This document shows, one piece after another, positions 33,301 through 40,005 of a DNA stretch of 41,341 bases. The stretch covers positions 1 through 41,341 of the forward strand of contig CAMVFC010000012.1 of the NCBI GenBank assembly GCA_947166655.1, written 5' to 3'. The first letter of the stretch is position 1; each line of letters starts with the position of its first letter. A program made the translations under genes and the position numbers. A model generated the notes under the pieces. It was not told where the DNA came from. It searched no databases and worked only from the letters and a program-made list of their open reading frames with translations. This stretch comes from an uncultured Prevotellaceae bacterium. Lineage in GTDB: Bacteria > Bacteroidota > Bacteroidia > Bacteroidales > Bacteroidaceae.

Positions 33301-34645
33301 GCTGGGCATGGGTGCTCTCTTCGCTCAGACGGCCGTCGGCTTGGATGTCGAGCGTGAGGCCGTTCAGGGGAAAATCCTCGCCCAGCACTTCCTGTAGAAG
33401 GAGGTCTTCTGTCTGCAGCTGTACCTGAAACGAGTCTTTGTCTTGAAGAGTTCCGTACAGACGGGCATTGCCGACGCTTGTCGTCACGTCGGCGTCTGCC
33501 TGTAGGGTCGCGCTGTGGGGTGATTTCAGGTGTGCCGTGACTTGCAAGTCGCCGACCTTGGTCAACGTCTCTGCCCACTGCGGACTGACGATAGGCTTTC
33601 CTCCCTTGTCGGTATCGCTGAGCCATGACAGCAGATGGGCCGTGAAGGATGAGGAGAGACGAAGGGGGGTGACTTCCAATCGTTTGGGAGTCTGCATCTT
33701 CTTCTCTGCAGTGTCAATGGGCAGAAGGACTTCGATATGGGCCTCCAGTCCTTCGCCATTGAGCCTTAATGGGGCGATAGTCACCTCATTGTCTGCCAGT
33801 GTCGCCTTCGTTTGAAACTGGATATTTTGATGCAACGATTGTAGGGGAGGGTAGAAGGCTGCCAGGTCGGCAGGGGTCACGTTTCCTTCTGCCTCGAGTG
33901 TAGCTGTGATATCGCTTGGAAAATGTGAGAATGTTCCCTCAAGATGCAGTTCGGGGAGGTAGAGGGAACTGTTGGGCAGCTGTATGGAGAAGTCTCGCAG
34001 GACGTGTCGACGGCTTCCTCCCGACAGCTGTGCAGTGAGTTCTTCAAGGGTGAATCCGCTGTTTGTTTCAGAGAAACTTAAATGTTTAATACCAATAGAA
34101 TAAGCACTGTCTGTTAAAGCTTCGATAGAAGCACGCAGGTTGAGGTCATCCAGGCACAGATGCTGGGGCGTGAAGGCTTCGGATGCTGGCGCATCGTCGA
34201 CATCATGGGTGAGGGTTCCGCGACGGATGATGATGGATGAAATGGCCAGGTCCAGCGGCGTACTCTCCTCGTCATCGGACGAGAAACGGTCCACGAGGAA
34301 CTGGAAGTTATAGGGCGCTTGGGCTGAGGCCCGATGCAGATGAATCGTGTAGCCAAAAAGTTGGAGATGGTGAATGCGTATGCGTCCGTGCATCAGATGC
34401 CACAGGTTCACCTTGGCACTGAGACGGGTAGCAGTCAGCAGGGTGTCAGCTTGCTGGTCCAGCAGGCAGAGGTCGTCCAGCACCATACGGTTGAACAGAC
34501 CGAAATGCAGCTGTCCGATAGAGACTTCACAGCCGAGTTCTTCCCTGAGAAGGTCCGAAGCGTTACGGGCCAGCCACCGTTGTCCGGAGGGCAGACTCGT
34601 AGCGAGAAGCACGACAAGATAAAGGCCTACGGATAGGCCTGCCAC
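30326..34645 (-). CDS. tamB: TamB-like translocation/assembly protein
   Basis: Very long envelope protein of 1439 residues, AsmA/TamB-like, expected to span from an inner-membrane anchor across the periplasm and help outer-membrane protein insertion or lipid transport. An N-terminal hydrophobic segment (VGLYLVVLLATSL) is followed by long repetitive beta-strand sequence. The C-terminal ~400 residues match the TamB/DUF490 domain (TFTYNASTPETLTDNAFITF, NLDLDVTPN-type strands, LSGQLSDLLANTIGNKQWNFG, GRLLNNRLIINGTFGYRD). The chosen GTG at 34645 is uncertain. There is no in-frame ATG, although the open frame continues upstream with a basic stretch (KSSIKALRNIVRF) that would make a better membrane-anchor n-region. 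No TamA homologue is adjacent. Confidence 0.85.
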   Translation of the reverse strand: MAGLSVGLYLVVLLATSLPSGQRWLARNASDLLREELGCEVSIGQLHFGLFNRMVLDDLCLLDQQADTLLTATRLSAKVNLWHLMHGRIRIHHLQLFGYTIHLHRASAQAPYNFQFLVDRFSSDDEESTPLDLAISSIIIRRGTLTHDVDDAPASEAFTPQHLCLDDLNLRASIEALTDSAYSIGIKHLSFSETNSGFTLEELTAQLSGGSRRHVLRDFSIQLPNSSLYLPELHLEGTFSHFPSDITATLEAEGNVTPADLAAFYPPLQSLHQNIQFQTKATLADNEVTIAPLRLNGEGLEAHIEVLLPIDTAEKKMQTPKRLEVTPLRLSSSFTAHLLSWLSDTDKGGKPIVSPQWAETLTKVGDLQVTAHLKSPHSATLQADADVTTSVGNARLYGTLQDKDSFQVQLQTEDLLLQEVLGEDFPLNGLTLDIQADGRLSEESTHAQLTAKNLSVLGETIDDIQGDINYSPTRLTTHTQVTDPQYSFLLDADIQNPHDLWTHADEMHSIQGQVILSDADIQTPALQYHLNQLTLFAEHSRNKQTINLSGDFISAHIDGAFSYNELTLLTQHMLHKALPSLIPLSEQRRQKALLAESTPQRADFDIYIWDTQPLLQFVSESLQIPHSGHVKGHIDTEHKDLALLVHVPHLIYGDYDLRNVHLTVQEEADSLDTHLRLRRIMEGNAVDFSLDAIGSNDVISSLLSWDNHSTPSMRGELSTDARFFKGEDQKLGAHIQLHPTQVIVSDTTWNVHASSLRLYENALNVYSFQVSQMGRQLIVDGRISAEATDTLRANLYGINLEYIFALLDFDDVAFAGKATGELVARHLLETPRVDARLRVDNFSMNGGHLGELHLTGGFGRKDDQAIDLDAYITEPDKRQVSHVEGLIKPGHEPGRGMDLDIQARHLSIGFLNDFTESFLTDLTGNATGHAHIYGPFKALDLEGDLVLDTLAVSLDYLGHRYHSLGGDSIHMRPGRLYTQGLTLYDRHHRTSRRDHQAKLRGEVRWEHFKDIHYTFDIAAEDLLGYDFHDFGDEVFYGTVFANGNVHIAGQPSSITIDLQGSPSPGTTFTYNASTPETLTDNAFITFTNRKQEEEKADSVTHPTFVPEFVDEDIDLRLNFDLDVTPNAAIRLLMDARAEDYITLYGNGHLRATYFNKGRFQMYGTYRVDHGHYRMTLQDVLHKDFQFEQGGTIVFGGTPMNAGLNLKAIYTVPSVSLNELATGSNFSESNVRVNCLMNISGQAHSPQVSFDLDIPNVNEDVKQMVRSLISTDEERNMQVLYLLGIGRFYTYEYNNTERSQTNTAMNGLLSSTLSGQLSDLLANTIGNKQWNFGTNLSTGTAGWSDMDVEGILSGRLLNNRLIINGTFGYRDTPVSNTNFIGDFDVRWLLTPSGGVSLKAYSETNDRYFTKNALTTQGIGLQLKHDFNHFSDLFRRQKRSR

Positions 34646-34739
34646 GAAGCGTACGATGTTACGGAGTGCCTTGATGGAAGACTTTGTTTTGAAGGTTAAG
34701 TAGGGACTGAAAACTCCCCTGGAAGCACGTTTGCAGCGG

Positions 34740-34747
34740 CAAAAGTA
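34740..34747 (-). promoter_or_regulatory. Promoter -7 box of tamB
   Basis: Minus-strand TACTTTTG, matching TAnnTTTG, 95 nt upstream of the proposed GTG start. Confidence 0.5.
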
Positions 34748-34811
34748 GTCTTTTTTTGTGTTGTGGACAAAATTCTTCGGTCTTTATGCATGATTGTTGA
34801 CCTTTTTTGGT

Positions 34812-34819
34812 TAATTTTG
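34812..34819 (+). promoter_or_regulatory. Promoter -7 box of the nqr operon
   Basis: TAATTTTG fits the TAnnTTTG consensus, 41 nt upstream of the nqrA ATG. The leader is AT-rich with CATTATTCATTATTAT just before the start. No clear -33 element is seen at the ideal distance. Confidence 0.55.
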
Positions 34820-34860
34820 CGCAGTTTTTAGCTAAACCATTTATCATTATTCATTATTAT

Positions 34861-36189
34861 ATGGCAAATGTAATCAAGTTACGCAAAGGCCTCGACGTAA
34901 ACCTGAAGGGCAAAGCGAGCTTGGAAACCATGCAGACAAAAGTGGAGGGCCGGTTTGCGCTGGTTCCTGACGATTTTTACGGCATGAAACCCAAGGTCGT
35001 TGTCAAAGAAGGCGATGTTGTCAAGGTCGGGGATGCCTTGTTTGTAGACAAGAACCATCCCGAAGTGAAGTTCGTTTCGCCTGTCAGCGGCACCGTGGCT
35101 CTCGTTGAGCGCGGTGAACGTCGTAAGGTGATGAGCGTGCGTGTGGATGCCGATGGCAAACAAGATGCCAAGGCCTTCAGTGAAAAGGATCCGTTGAAAT
35201 TGCTGCTCGAGAGCGGCCTCTTCGGTTTCTTCCGCCAGCGTCCCTATGACGTCGTGGCCAATCCTGAAGACAAGCCCAAGGCCATCTTCGTCAGTGCTTT
35301 CAATTCCATGCCGCTGGCACAGAACTTCGAGTATGTCCTCCAGGGACAGGAAAAAGAGTTCCAGGCAGGCCTTTCCCTGCTGGCAAAGATTGCCAAGGTG
35401 CACCTCGGCGTATGTGTCTGTCAGAAGGCACCTGCCCTGACAGCTGCCAAGGACGTTACGGTTACTGTCTTCGACGGTCCGGCTCCTGCTGGCAACGTGG
35501 GCGTGCAGATCAACCATGTCGACCCCATCAACAAGGGAGAAGTGGTTTGGACCTTAGGAGCCGAGGAGGTCATCTTCATCGGGCGTCTGGTGCTGACGGG
35601 TAAGGTCGACCTTTCCCGTACCATCGCCGTGGCTGGATCTGAAGTGAAGGCGCCGAAGTATGCCAAGGTGCTCGTTGGACAGCCTCTCAAGGCAGTGCTT
35701 GCAGGTCAGACGGATGACAGCAAGAGCCTCCGCATCATCAATGGCAATCCCATGGTGGGCATCAAGACATCGAAGGATGGCTGCCTTGCAGCCCACGCAA
35801 CGGAAGTCACAGTGATTCCCGAGGGCGACGATGTTTACGAGATGCTCGGATGGATAGCTCCCCGCTGCAAGGAATTCTCCACCAGCCGCAGCTACTTCAG
35901 CTGGCTCCGTCCCAAGAAGACCGAGTACACACTCGATGCACGCATCAAGGGCGGCGAACGCCACATGATCATGTCGGGCGAGTACGACCGCGTGTTCCCC
36001 ATGGACATCTACGCAGGCTACCTCGTCAAGGCCATCATCGCGGGTGATATCGACCGTCAGGAAGCCCTCGGCATCTACGAGGTTGCTCCCGAGGACTTCG
36101 CTCTGGCAGAGTTCGTCGACAGTTCCAAGTTGGAACTGCAGCGCATCGTGCGCGAGGGATTGGATATCCTGCGTAAGGAAAACGCTTAA
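34861..36189 (+). CDS. nqrA: Na+-translocating NADH:quinone reductase subunit A
   Basis: Peripheral, soluble subunit of the Na+-pumping NQR complex, 442 residues, on the cytoplasmic face and linked to quinone binding. It begins MANVIKLRKGLDVNLKGKA, typical of NqrA (IKIKKGLDLPI-like), followed by a lipoyl/barrel-like segment (KPKVVVKEGDVVKVGDALFVDK, VKFVSPVSGTVALVERGERRKV). The C-terminal part ends ...ELQRIVREGLDILRKENA. The ATG at 34861 is preferred over an in-frame TTG at 34807 because it is the conserved start and lies after the promoter. First gene of the six-gene nqrABCDEF operon, 11 nt before nqrB. Confidence 0.96.
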   Translation: MANVIKLRKGLDVNLKGKASLETMQTKVEGRFALVPDDFYGMKPKVVVKEGDVVKVGDALFVDKNHPEVKFVSPVSGTVALVERGERRKVMSVRVDADGKQDAKAFSEKDPLKLLLESGLFGFFRQRPYDVVANPEDKPKAIFVSAFNSMPLAQNFEYVLQGQEKEFQAGLSLLAKIAKVHLGVCVCQKAPALTAAKDVTVTVFDGPAPAGNVGVQINHVDPINKGEVVWTLGAEEVIFIGRLVLTGKVDLSRTIAVAGSEVKAPKYAKVLVGQPLKAVLAGQTDDSKSLRIINGNPMVGIKTSKDGCLAAHATEVTVIPEGDDVYEMLGWIAPRCKEFSTSRSYFSWLRPKKTEYTLDARIKGGERHMIMSGEYDRVFPMDIYAGYLVKAIIAGDIDRQEALGIYEVAPEDFALAEFVDSSKLELQRIVREGLDILRKENA

Positions 36190-36200
36190 CTTCAAACATT

Positions 36201-37370
36201 ATGAACGCATTAAGAAAATATTTCGATAAGATAAAGCCGAACTTCGAGGAGGGTGGCAAGCTCCACGCCTTCCGTTCGCTTTATGATGGCTTCGACACAT
36301 TTGCCTTCGTGCCCAATACGACGGCCGGACGGTGTGGTACGCACGTACACGATGCCATCGACAGCAAGCGCATCATGTCCCTCGTGGTCATTGCGCTTGT
36401 GCCTGCGTTGCTCTTCGGTATGTACAACGTAGGATATCAGAACGCGCTCGCTGCAGGACAACTGGAGAACGCCACCTTCTGGGGCATGTTCTTCTTCGGC
36501 TTCCTCGCCGTGCTGCCCAAGCTCATCGTCAGCTATGTGGTAGGTCTGGGCATCGAGTTCACCGTCGCTCAGTGGAAGAACGAGGAGATTCAGGAAGGAT
36601 TCCTCGTATCGGGTATCATCATTCCTATGATTGTACCTGTGAACACGCCGCTGTGGATACTCGCCATCGCCGTGGCTTTCTCCGTCATCTTTGCTAAGGA
36701 GATCTTCGGCGGCACCGGCATGAACATCTTCAACGTAGCCCTTATCACGCGCGCGTTCCTATTCTTTTCATATCCTTCCAGCATGACGGGTGACGACACC
36801 GTGTGGGTGGCTCAGAATTCCATCTGCGGTCTCGGCTTCGACGTGCCCGACACGTTCTCTGCAGCTACTCCGCTCGGTGAAATCGCTGCCGGTGCCACGG
36901 CCCTTTCTACAAGCTTCTGCGACCAGGTTATCGGTCTTATCCCGGGTTCCATTGGTGAGACCAGTGTCATCGCCATTGCCCTCGGCGCTTGCTTGCTGCT
37001 GTGGACAGGTGTTGCCTCCTGGAAGACCATGCTCAGCGTCTTCGTGGGTGGTGCCTGCACGGGATGGTTCTACAATGCCCTCGGCCTCTCACCCCTGGAT
37101 GCATGCCAGCACATCGTGCTCGGTGGCTTCTGCTTCGGTGCCGTCTTTATGGCTACCGACCCTGTCACCAGCGCCCGCACCGAAGGAGGTAAGTGGATCT
37201 ACGGCTTCCTCATTGGTTTCATTGCTGTGACCGTGCGTGTCCTCAACCCCGGTTATCCCGAAGGTATGATGCTCGCCATCCTGCTCATGAACCTCTTTGC
37301 TCCGCTGATCGACTACTGCTTCGTCAGCCGTAACATCAGCCGTCGCGCTAAACGTGCAACCTCAAAATAA
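36201..37370 (+). CDS. nqrB: Na+-translocating NADH:quinone reductase subunit B
   Basis: Membrane subunit of NQR, 389 residues, with about ten transmembrane helices (for example IMSLVVIALVPALLFGMYNVGYQN and IFNVALITRAFLFFSYP). It carries the covalently bound FMN and participates in quinone reduction and Na+ transfer. The flavinylation site is expected at a D-x-x-[ST]-G-A-T type motif. Here PDTFSAATPLG gives D-T-F-S-A-A-T with Thr223, so the usual glycine is alanine. A second AGAT occurs at residues 230-233. The gene starts 11 nt after nqrA and ends 9 nt before nqrC. Confidence 0.96.
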   Translation: MNALRKYFDKIKPNFEEGGKLHAFRSLYDGFDTFAFVPNTTAGRCGTHVHDAIDSKRIMSLVVIALVPALLFGMYNVGYQNALAAGQLENATFWGMFFFGFLAVLPKLIVSYVVGLGIEFTVAQWKNEEIQEGFLVSGIIIPMIVPVNTPLWILAIAVAFSVIFAKEIFGGTGMNIFNVALITRAFLFFSYPSSMTGDDTVWVAQNSICGLGFDVPDTFSAATPLGEIAAGATALSTSFCDQVIGLIPGSIGETSVIAIALGACLLLWTGVASWKTMLSVFVGGACTGWFYNALGLSPLDACQHIVLGGFCFGAVFMATDPVTSARTEGGKWIYGFLIGFIAVTVRVLNPGYPEGMMLAILLMNLFAPLIDYCFVSRNISRRAKRATSK

Positions 37371-37379
37371 TCGAAGACC

Positions 37380-38489
37380 ATGGCAAAGATAAATACAAAC
37401 AGCAATGTTTACACCATCTGCTATGCAGCAGTCTTGGTGGTGCTCGTAGCCTTCCTGTTGGCCTTCGTCAGCAGCGCTCTCAAGCCTGCACAGGATGCCA
37501 ACGTGGCTATCGACAAGAAATCCCAGATACTTGCTTCCCTGAACGTTCGCGGCTTGGCCAAGAGCGAGGTGGAATCGAAGTATAACGATTTGATTCAAGA
37601 GACTTGTGTGCTGACTCCTGATGGCCAAGTCATCGAAGGCGCTGATGCTTTCGAGGTCGACACGAAGGAGATTGGCGAGAAACTCCCCGTATATAAGGCT
37701 AAGACGGCCGACGGCGCCGATGCCCTTGTGCTGCCTCTCAAGGGACGTGGCCTGTGGGGTGGCCTGTGGGGCTATGTGGCCGTCACACCCGACCTGCAGC
37801 AGGTGCTCGGAGCTTACTTCGACCATGAGAGCGAGACCGCCGGTCTCGGTGCCCTCATCAAGGAGGAGAAGTTCCAGAGCCAGTTCATCGGTCGTCCCGT
37901 GATGGGCGCAGATGGCAAGGTCGCACTGACCGTCGTCAAGAAGGGTGCCAGCGAAGCTGAGACTCAGGTCGATGGCGTCACCGGTGCTACGCTGACCTCT
38001 AAGGGCGTCGGCGAGATGGTCCTCACCGGCATCCAGCAGTATGTAGATGCTCTGGGCGGTGCCAAGCCCGCAGGCGATTGCTGCCAGCAGGCTGCTAAGT
38101 GCTGCGATAAGCCCGACTGCACCTGCGCAGAGAAGAAACAGTGCGCTTGCAAGGACGGTAGCTGCGGCGATGCAGCCTGCAACTGTGCCAGCGATGCTCA
38201 GTGTTGCGCCCGCGAGGAATGCCCCTGTGCTTCCTGCGAGAAAGTTGCTCCTTGCGCCAAGGCAGAAGGCTGTGCAGAAGCCCAAGGCTGTGCAAAAGCT
38301 GAAGGCTGCAATGGTTGCCCCCAGGCCGGTGCCGAGGCTGCTCACAAATGCAAGAGCGGCAGCGACTGCTGCAAGAGCGGCGTATGTGACAAGAGTGGTT
38401 CCTGCGGAAAGCCTGGTTGCAACGGCGACCGCTCGGCCCAAGGGGACGCTTCTTCGAGCGAAAAGAAGGCCTGCTGCGGACAGCGCTAA
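37380..38489 (+). CDS. nqrC: NqrC with a long cysteine-rich C-terminal extension
   Basis: FMN-carrying subunit C of NQR, 369 residues against a usual 210-260. An N-terminal transmembrane helix (residues ~12-34) is followed by a periplasmic FMN-binding domain ending in DGVTGATLTSKG, with Thr204 as the covalent FMN site. The normal protein would end near IQQYVDALGG (~226). Instead the frame continues for ~136 residues (234-369) with about 29 Cys, many as CC, CxC and CxxC. It also has three hexad steps CAKAEG/CAEAQG/CAKAEG at 292-309, few hydrophobic residues, and a terminal KKACCGQR. Codon use looks like its neighbours, and the extension ends in a TAA 42 nt before nqrD, so there is no sign of a frameshift. 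The tail should lie in the periplasm. Its role is unknown; metal binding is the obvious guess. Confidence 0.93.
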   Translation: MAKINTNSNVYTICYAAVLVVLVAFLLAFVSSALKPAQDANVAIDKKSQILASLNVRGLAKSEVESKYNDLIQETCVLTPDGQVIEGADAFEVDTKEIGEKLPVYKAKTADGADALVLPLKGRGLWGGLWGYVAVTPDLQQVLGAYFDHESETAGLGALIKEEKFQSQFIGRPVMGADGKVALTVVKKGASEAETQVDGVTGATLTSKGVGEMVLTGIQQYVDALGGAKPAGDCCQQAAKCCDKPDCTCAEKKQCACKDGSCGDAACNCASDAQCCAREECPCASCEKVAPCAKAEGCAEAQGCAKAEGCNGCPQAGAEAAHKCKSGSDCCKSGVCDKSGSCGKPGCNGDRSAQGDASSSEKKACCGQR

Positions 38490-38505
38490 GGTAAATCGTA
38501 AATCG

Positions 38506-38534
38506 TAAATGATTAAATCGTAAATATCATTATG
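38506..38534 (+). repeat. Leader repeat before nqrD
   Basis: A 29-nt AT-rich sequence ending in the nqrD start codon (AAATATCATTATG) recurs with one mismatch at 39977-40005 before nqrF. Just upstream, GTAAATC is tandemly repeated (38491-38510). It may set translation initiation for both genes. Confidence 0.7.
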
Positions 38535-39158
38535 AGCCAACTATTTTCTAAAGCAAATAGAGAGGCCTTGGTCAACCCGCTGAACCTGAACAACCCCATT
38601 GCCGTGCAGGTGCTTGGTATCTGCTCCGCACTGGCCGTGACAGCTCAGCTCGAGCCCGCCATCGTGATGGGACTTTCCGTGACCATCATCACCGCCTTCT
38701 CCAATCTGATTATCTCCCTGATCCGTAAGTCCATCCCCAACCGCATACGTATCATCGTACAGCTGGTGGTGGTGGCTGCGCTGGTGACCATCGTCTCCCA
38801 GGTCCTCAAGGCTTTTGCCTATGACGTCAGCGTACAGCTCTCCGTCTATGTGGGTCTGATCATCACCAACTGTATCCTGATGGGTCGTCTCGAGGCCTTC
38901 GCCATGATGAACAAGCCCTGGCCTTCCTTCCTCGACGGCATCGGCAACGGCATCGGCTATGCCATCATCCTTGTCATCGTAGGTTTCGTGCGTGAGCTCC
39001 TCGGCTCCGGCACCCTCTTCGGCCTTCAGGTCATCCCCGACTGGTGCTACGAACACGGCTACATGAACAACGGTATGATGACCATGCCCGCCATGTCCCT
39101 CATCATTGTCGGTTGCGTCATCTGGGCACACCGTGCATATAACAAAGAACTTAACTAA
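38532..39158 (+). CDS. nqrD: Na+-translocating NADH:quinone reductase subunit D
   Basis: Integral membrane subunit, 208 residues, about six helices. It pairs with NqrE to form the half-channel pair that holds an Fe-S centre between them. It is recognised by NPLNLNNPIAVQVLGICSALAVTAQLEPAIVMGLSVT at the start, then RIIVQLVVVAALVTIVSQVLKAF and ITNCILMGRLEAFAM, which carries the conserved NC-x-x-x-GR motif with the Fe-S cysteine. The ATG follows a repeated leader at 38506-38534. Confidence 0.96.
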   Translation: MSQLFSKANREALVNPLNLNNPIAVQVLGICSALAVTAQLEPAIVMGLSVTIITAFSNLIISLIRKSIPNRIRIIVQLVVVAALVTIVSQVLKAFAYDVSVQLSVYVGLIITNCILMGRLEAFAMMNKPWPSFLDGIGNGIGYAIILVIVGFVRELLGSGTLFGLQVIPDWCYEHGYMNNGMMTMPAMSLIIVGCVIWAHRAYNKELN

Positions 39159-39167
39159 TTCATAAGG

Positions 39168-39252
39168 CACAATTCATAATTTACAATTAGCTGTGCAGTA
39201 GTACTCAACGCCGAACGGCGTGCTAATTATGAATTTTGAATTATGAATTGTG
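39168..39252. repeat. Imperfect hairpin in the nqrD-nqrE gap
   Basis: CACAATTCATAATT (39168-39181) is the reverse complement of 39239-39252. AATTAGC (39185-39191) pairs with GCTAATT (39222-39228), and CGCC-GAAC-GGCG forms the inner loop at about 39209-39220. This would fold in the nqr mRNA just before nqrE and could change expression of nqrE and nqrF relative to upstream genes. Confidence 0.65.
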
Positions 39253-39269
39253 AGTTTAAACAAAGAACT

Positions 39270-39896
39270 ATGGAACATCTCATTAGCCTGTTCGTCCGCT
39301 CCATCTTTGTGGACAATATGATTTTCGCGTTCTTCCTCGGCATGTGCTCCTATCTGGCAGTGTCCAAGAGCGTGAAGACCGCCCTCGGCCTCGGCGTGGC
39401 AGTCACCTTCGTGCTGCTCATCACCGTGCCCGTGGACTACCTGTTGCAAATGTACGTTCTCGGCCCCGACTGCCTTGTCCAGGGTGTTGACCTGAGTTTC
39501 CTCTCGTTCATCCTCTTCATCGCCGTCATAGCTGCCATTGTGCAGCTCGTGGAAATGATTGTCGAGCGTTTCAGCCCATCGCTGTACAATGCCCTCGGCA
39601 TCTTCCTGCCCCTGATTGCCGTGAACTGCGCCATCATGGGTGCTTCGCTGTTCATGCAGCAGCGTGTCACCATGCCCGACACCAACTCGCAAGCCATCAC
39701 CTCCATCTGGGACTCCGTCGCCTATGCCCTCGGTTCCGGTATCGGCTGGCTGCTTGCCATCACCTGTCTGGCTGCCATTCGCGAGAAGATGGCCTATACC
39801 GACGTGCCTCGTCCCCTGCAGGGCCTTGGCATTACTTTCATCACCGTCGGTCTCATGGCTATGGCTTTCATGTGCTTCAGTGGTCTAAATCTCTAA
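39270..39896 (+). CDS. nqrE: Na+-translocating NADH:quinone reductase subunit E
   Basis: Membrane subunit of 208 residues, homologous to NqrD in inverted topology. It starts [33 protein letters not shown], the conserved NqrE N-terminus. Further helices include [20 protein letters not shown] and [20 protein letters not shown], with the Fe-S cysteine in NCAIMG. A longer frame starting at 39243 would add MNCEFKQRT, but that ATG lies within the hairpin arm 39239-39252 and does not fit the family, so the ATG at 39270 is chosen. Confidence 0.95.
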   Translation: MEHLISLFVRSIFVDNMIFAFFLGMCSYLAVSKSVKTALGLGVAVTFVLLITVPVDYLLQMYVLGPDCLVQGVDLSFLSFILFIAVIAAIVQLVEMIVERFSPSLYNALGIFLPLIAVNCAIMGASLFMQQRVTMPDTNSQAITSIWDSVAYALGSGIGWLLAITCLAAIREKMAYTDVPRPLQGLGITFITVGLMAMAFMCFSGLNL

Positions 39897-39976
39897 TTTC
39901 ATTTACCATTTAGCCATTTACCATTTACCATTTGTGTGTTATGGAAAGTAATGAACTAAGACTCCGACTCAAAGGC

Positions 39977-40005
39977 TAAATGATTAAATTGTAAATATCA
40001 TTATG
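39977..40005 (+). repeat. Leader repeat before nqrF
   Basis: Second copy of the nqrD leader, 28 of 29 positions identical, ending at the nqrF ATG. Upstream at about 39899-39932 are tandem units of the form ATTTACC/ATTTAGCC. CATTTAGCC (39907-39915) can pair with GGCTAAATG (39974-39982). Confidence 0.7.

Noticed and set aside
39941..39979. Mini-ORF of 12 codons (MESNELRLRLKG) before nqrF
   Set aside because: Very short, within a repeat-rich gap, and no evidence of conservation; cannot be supported as a gene.
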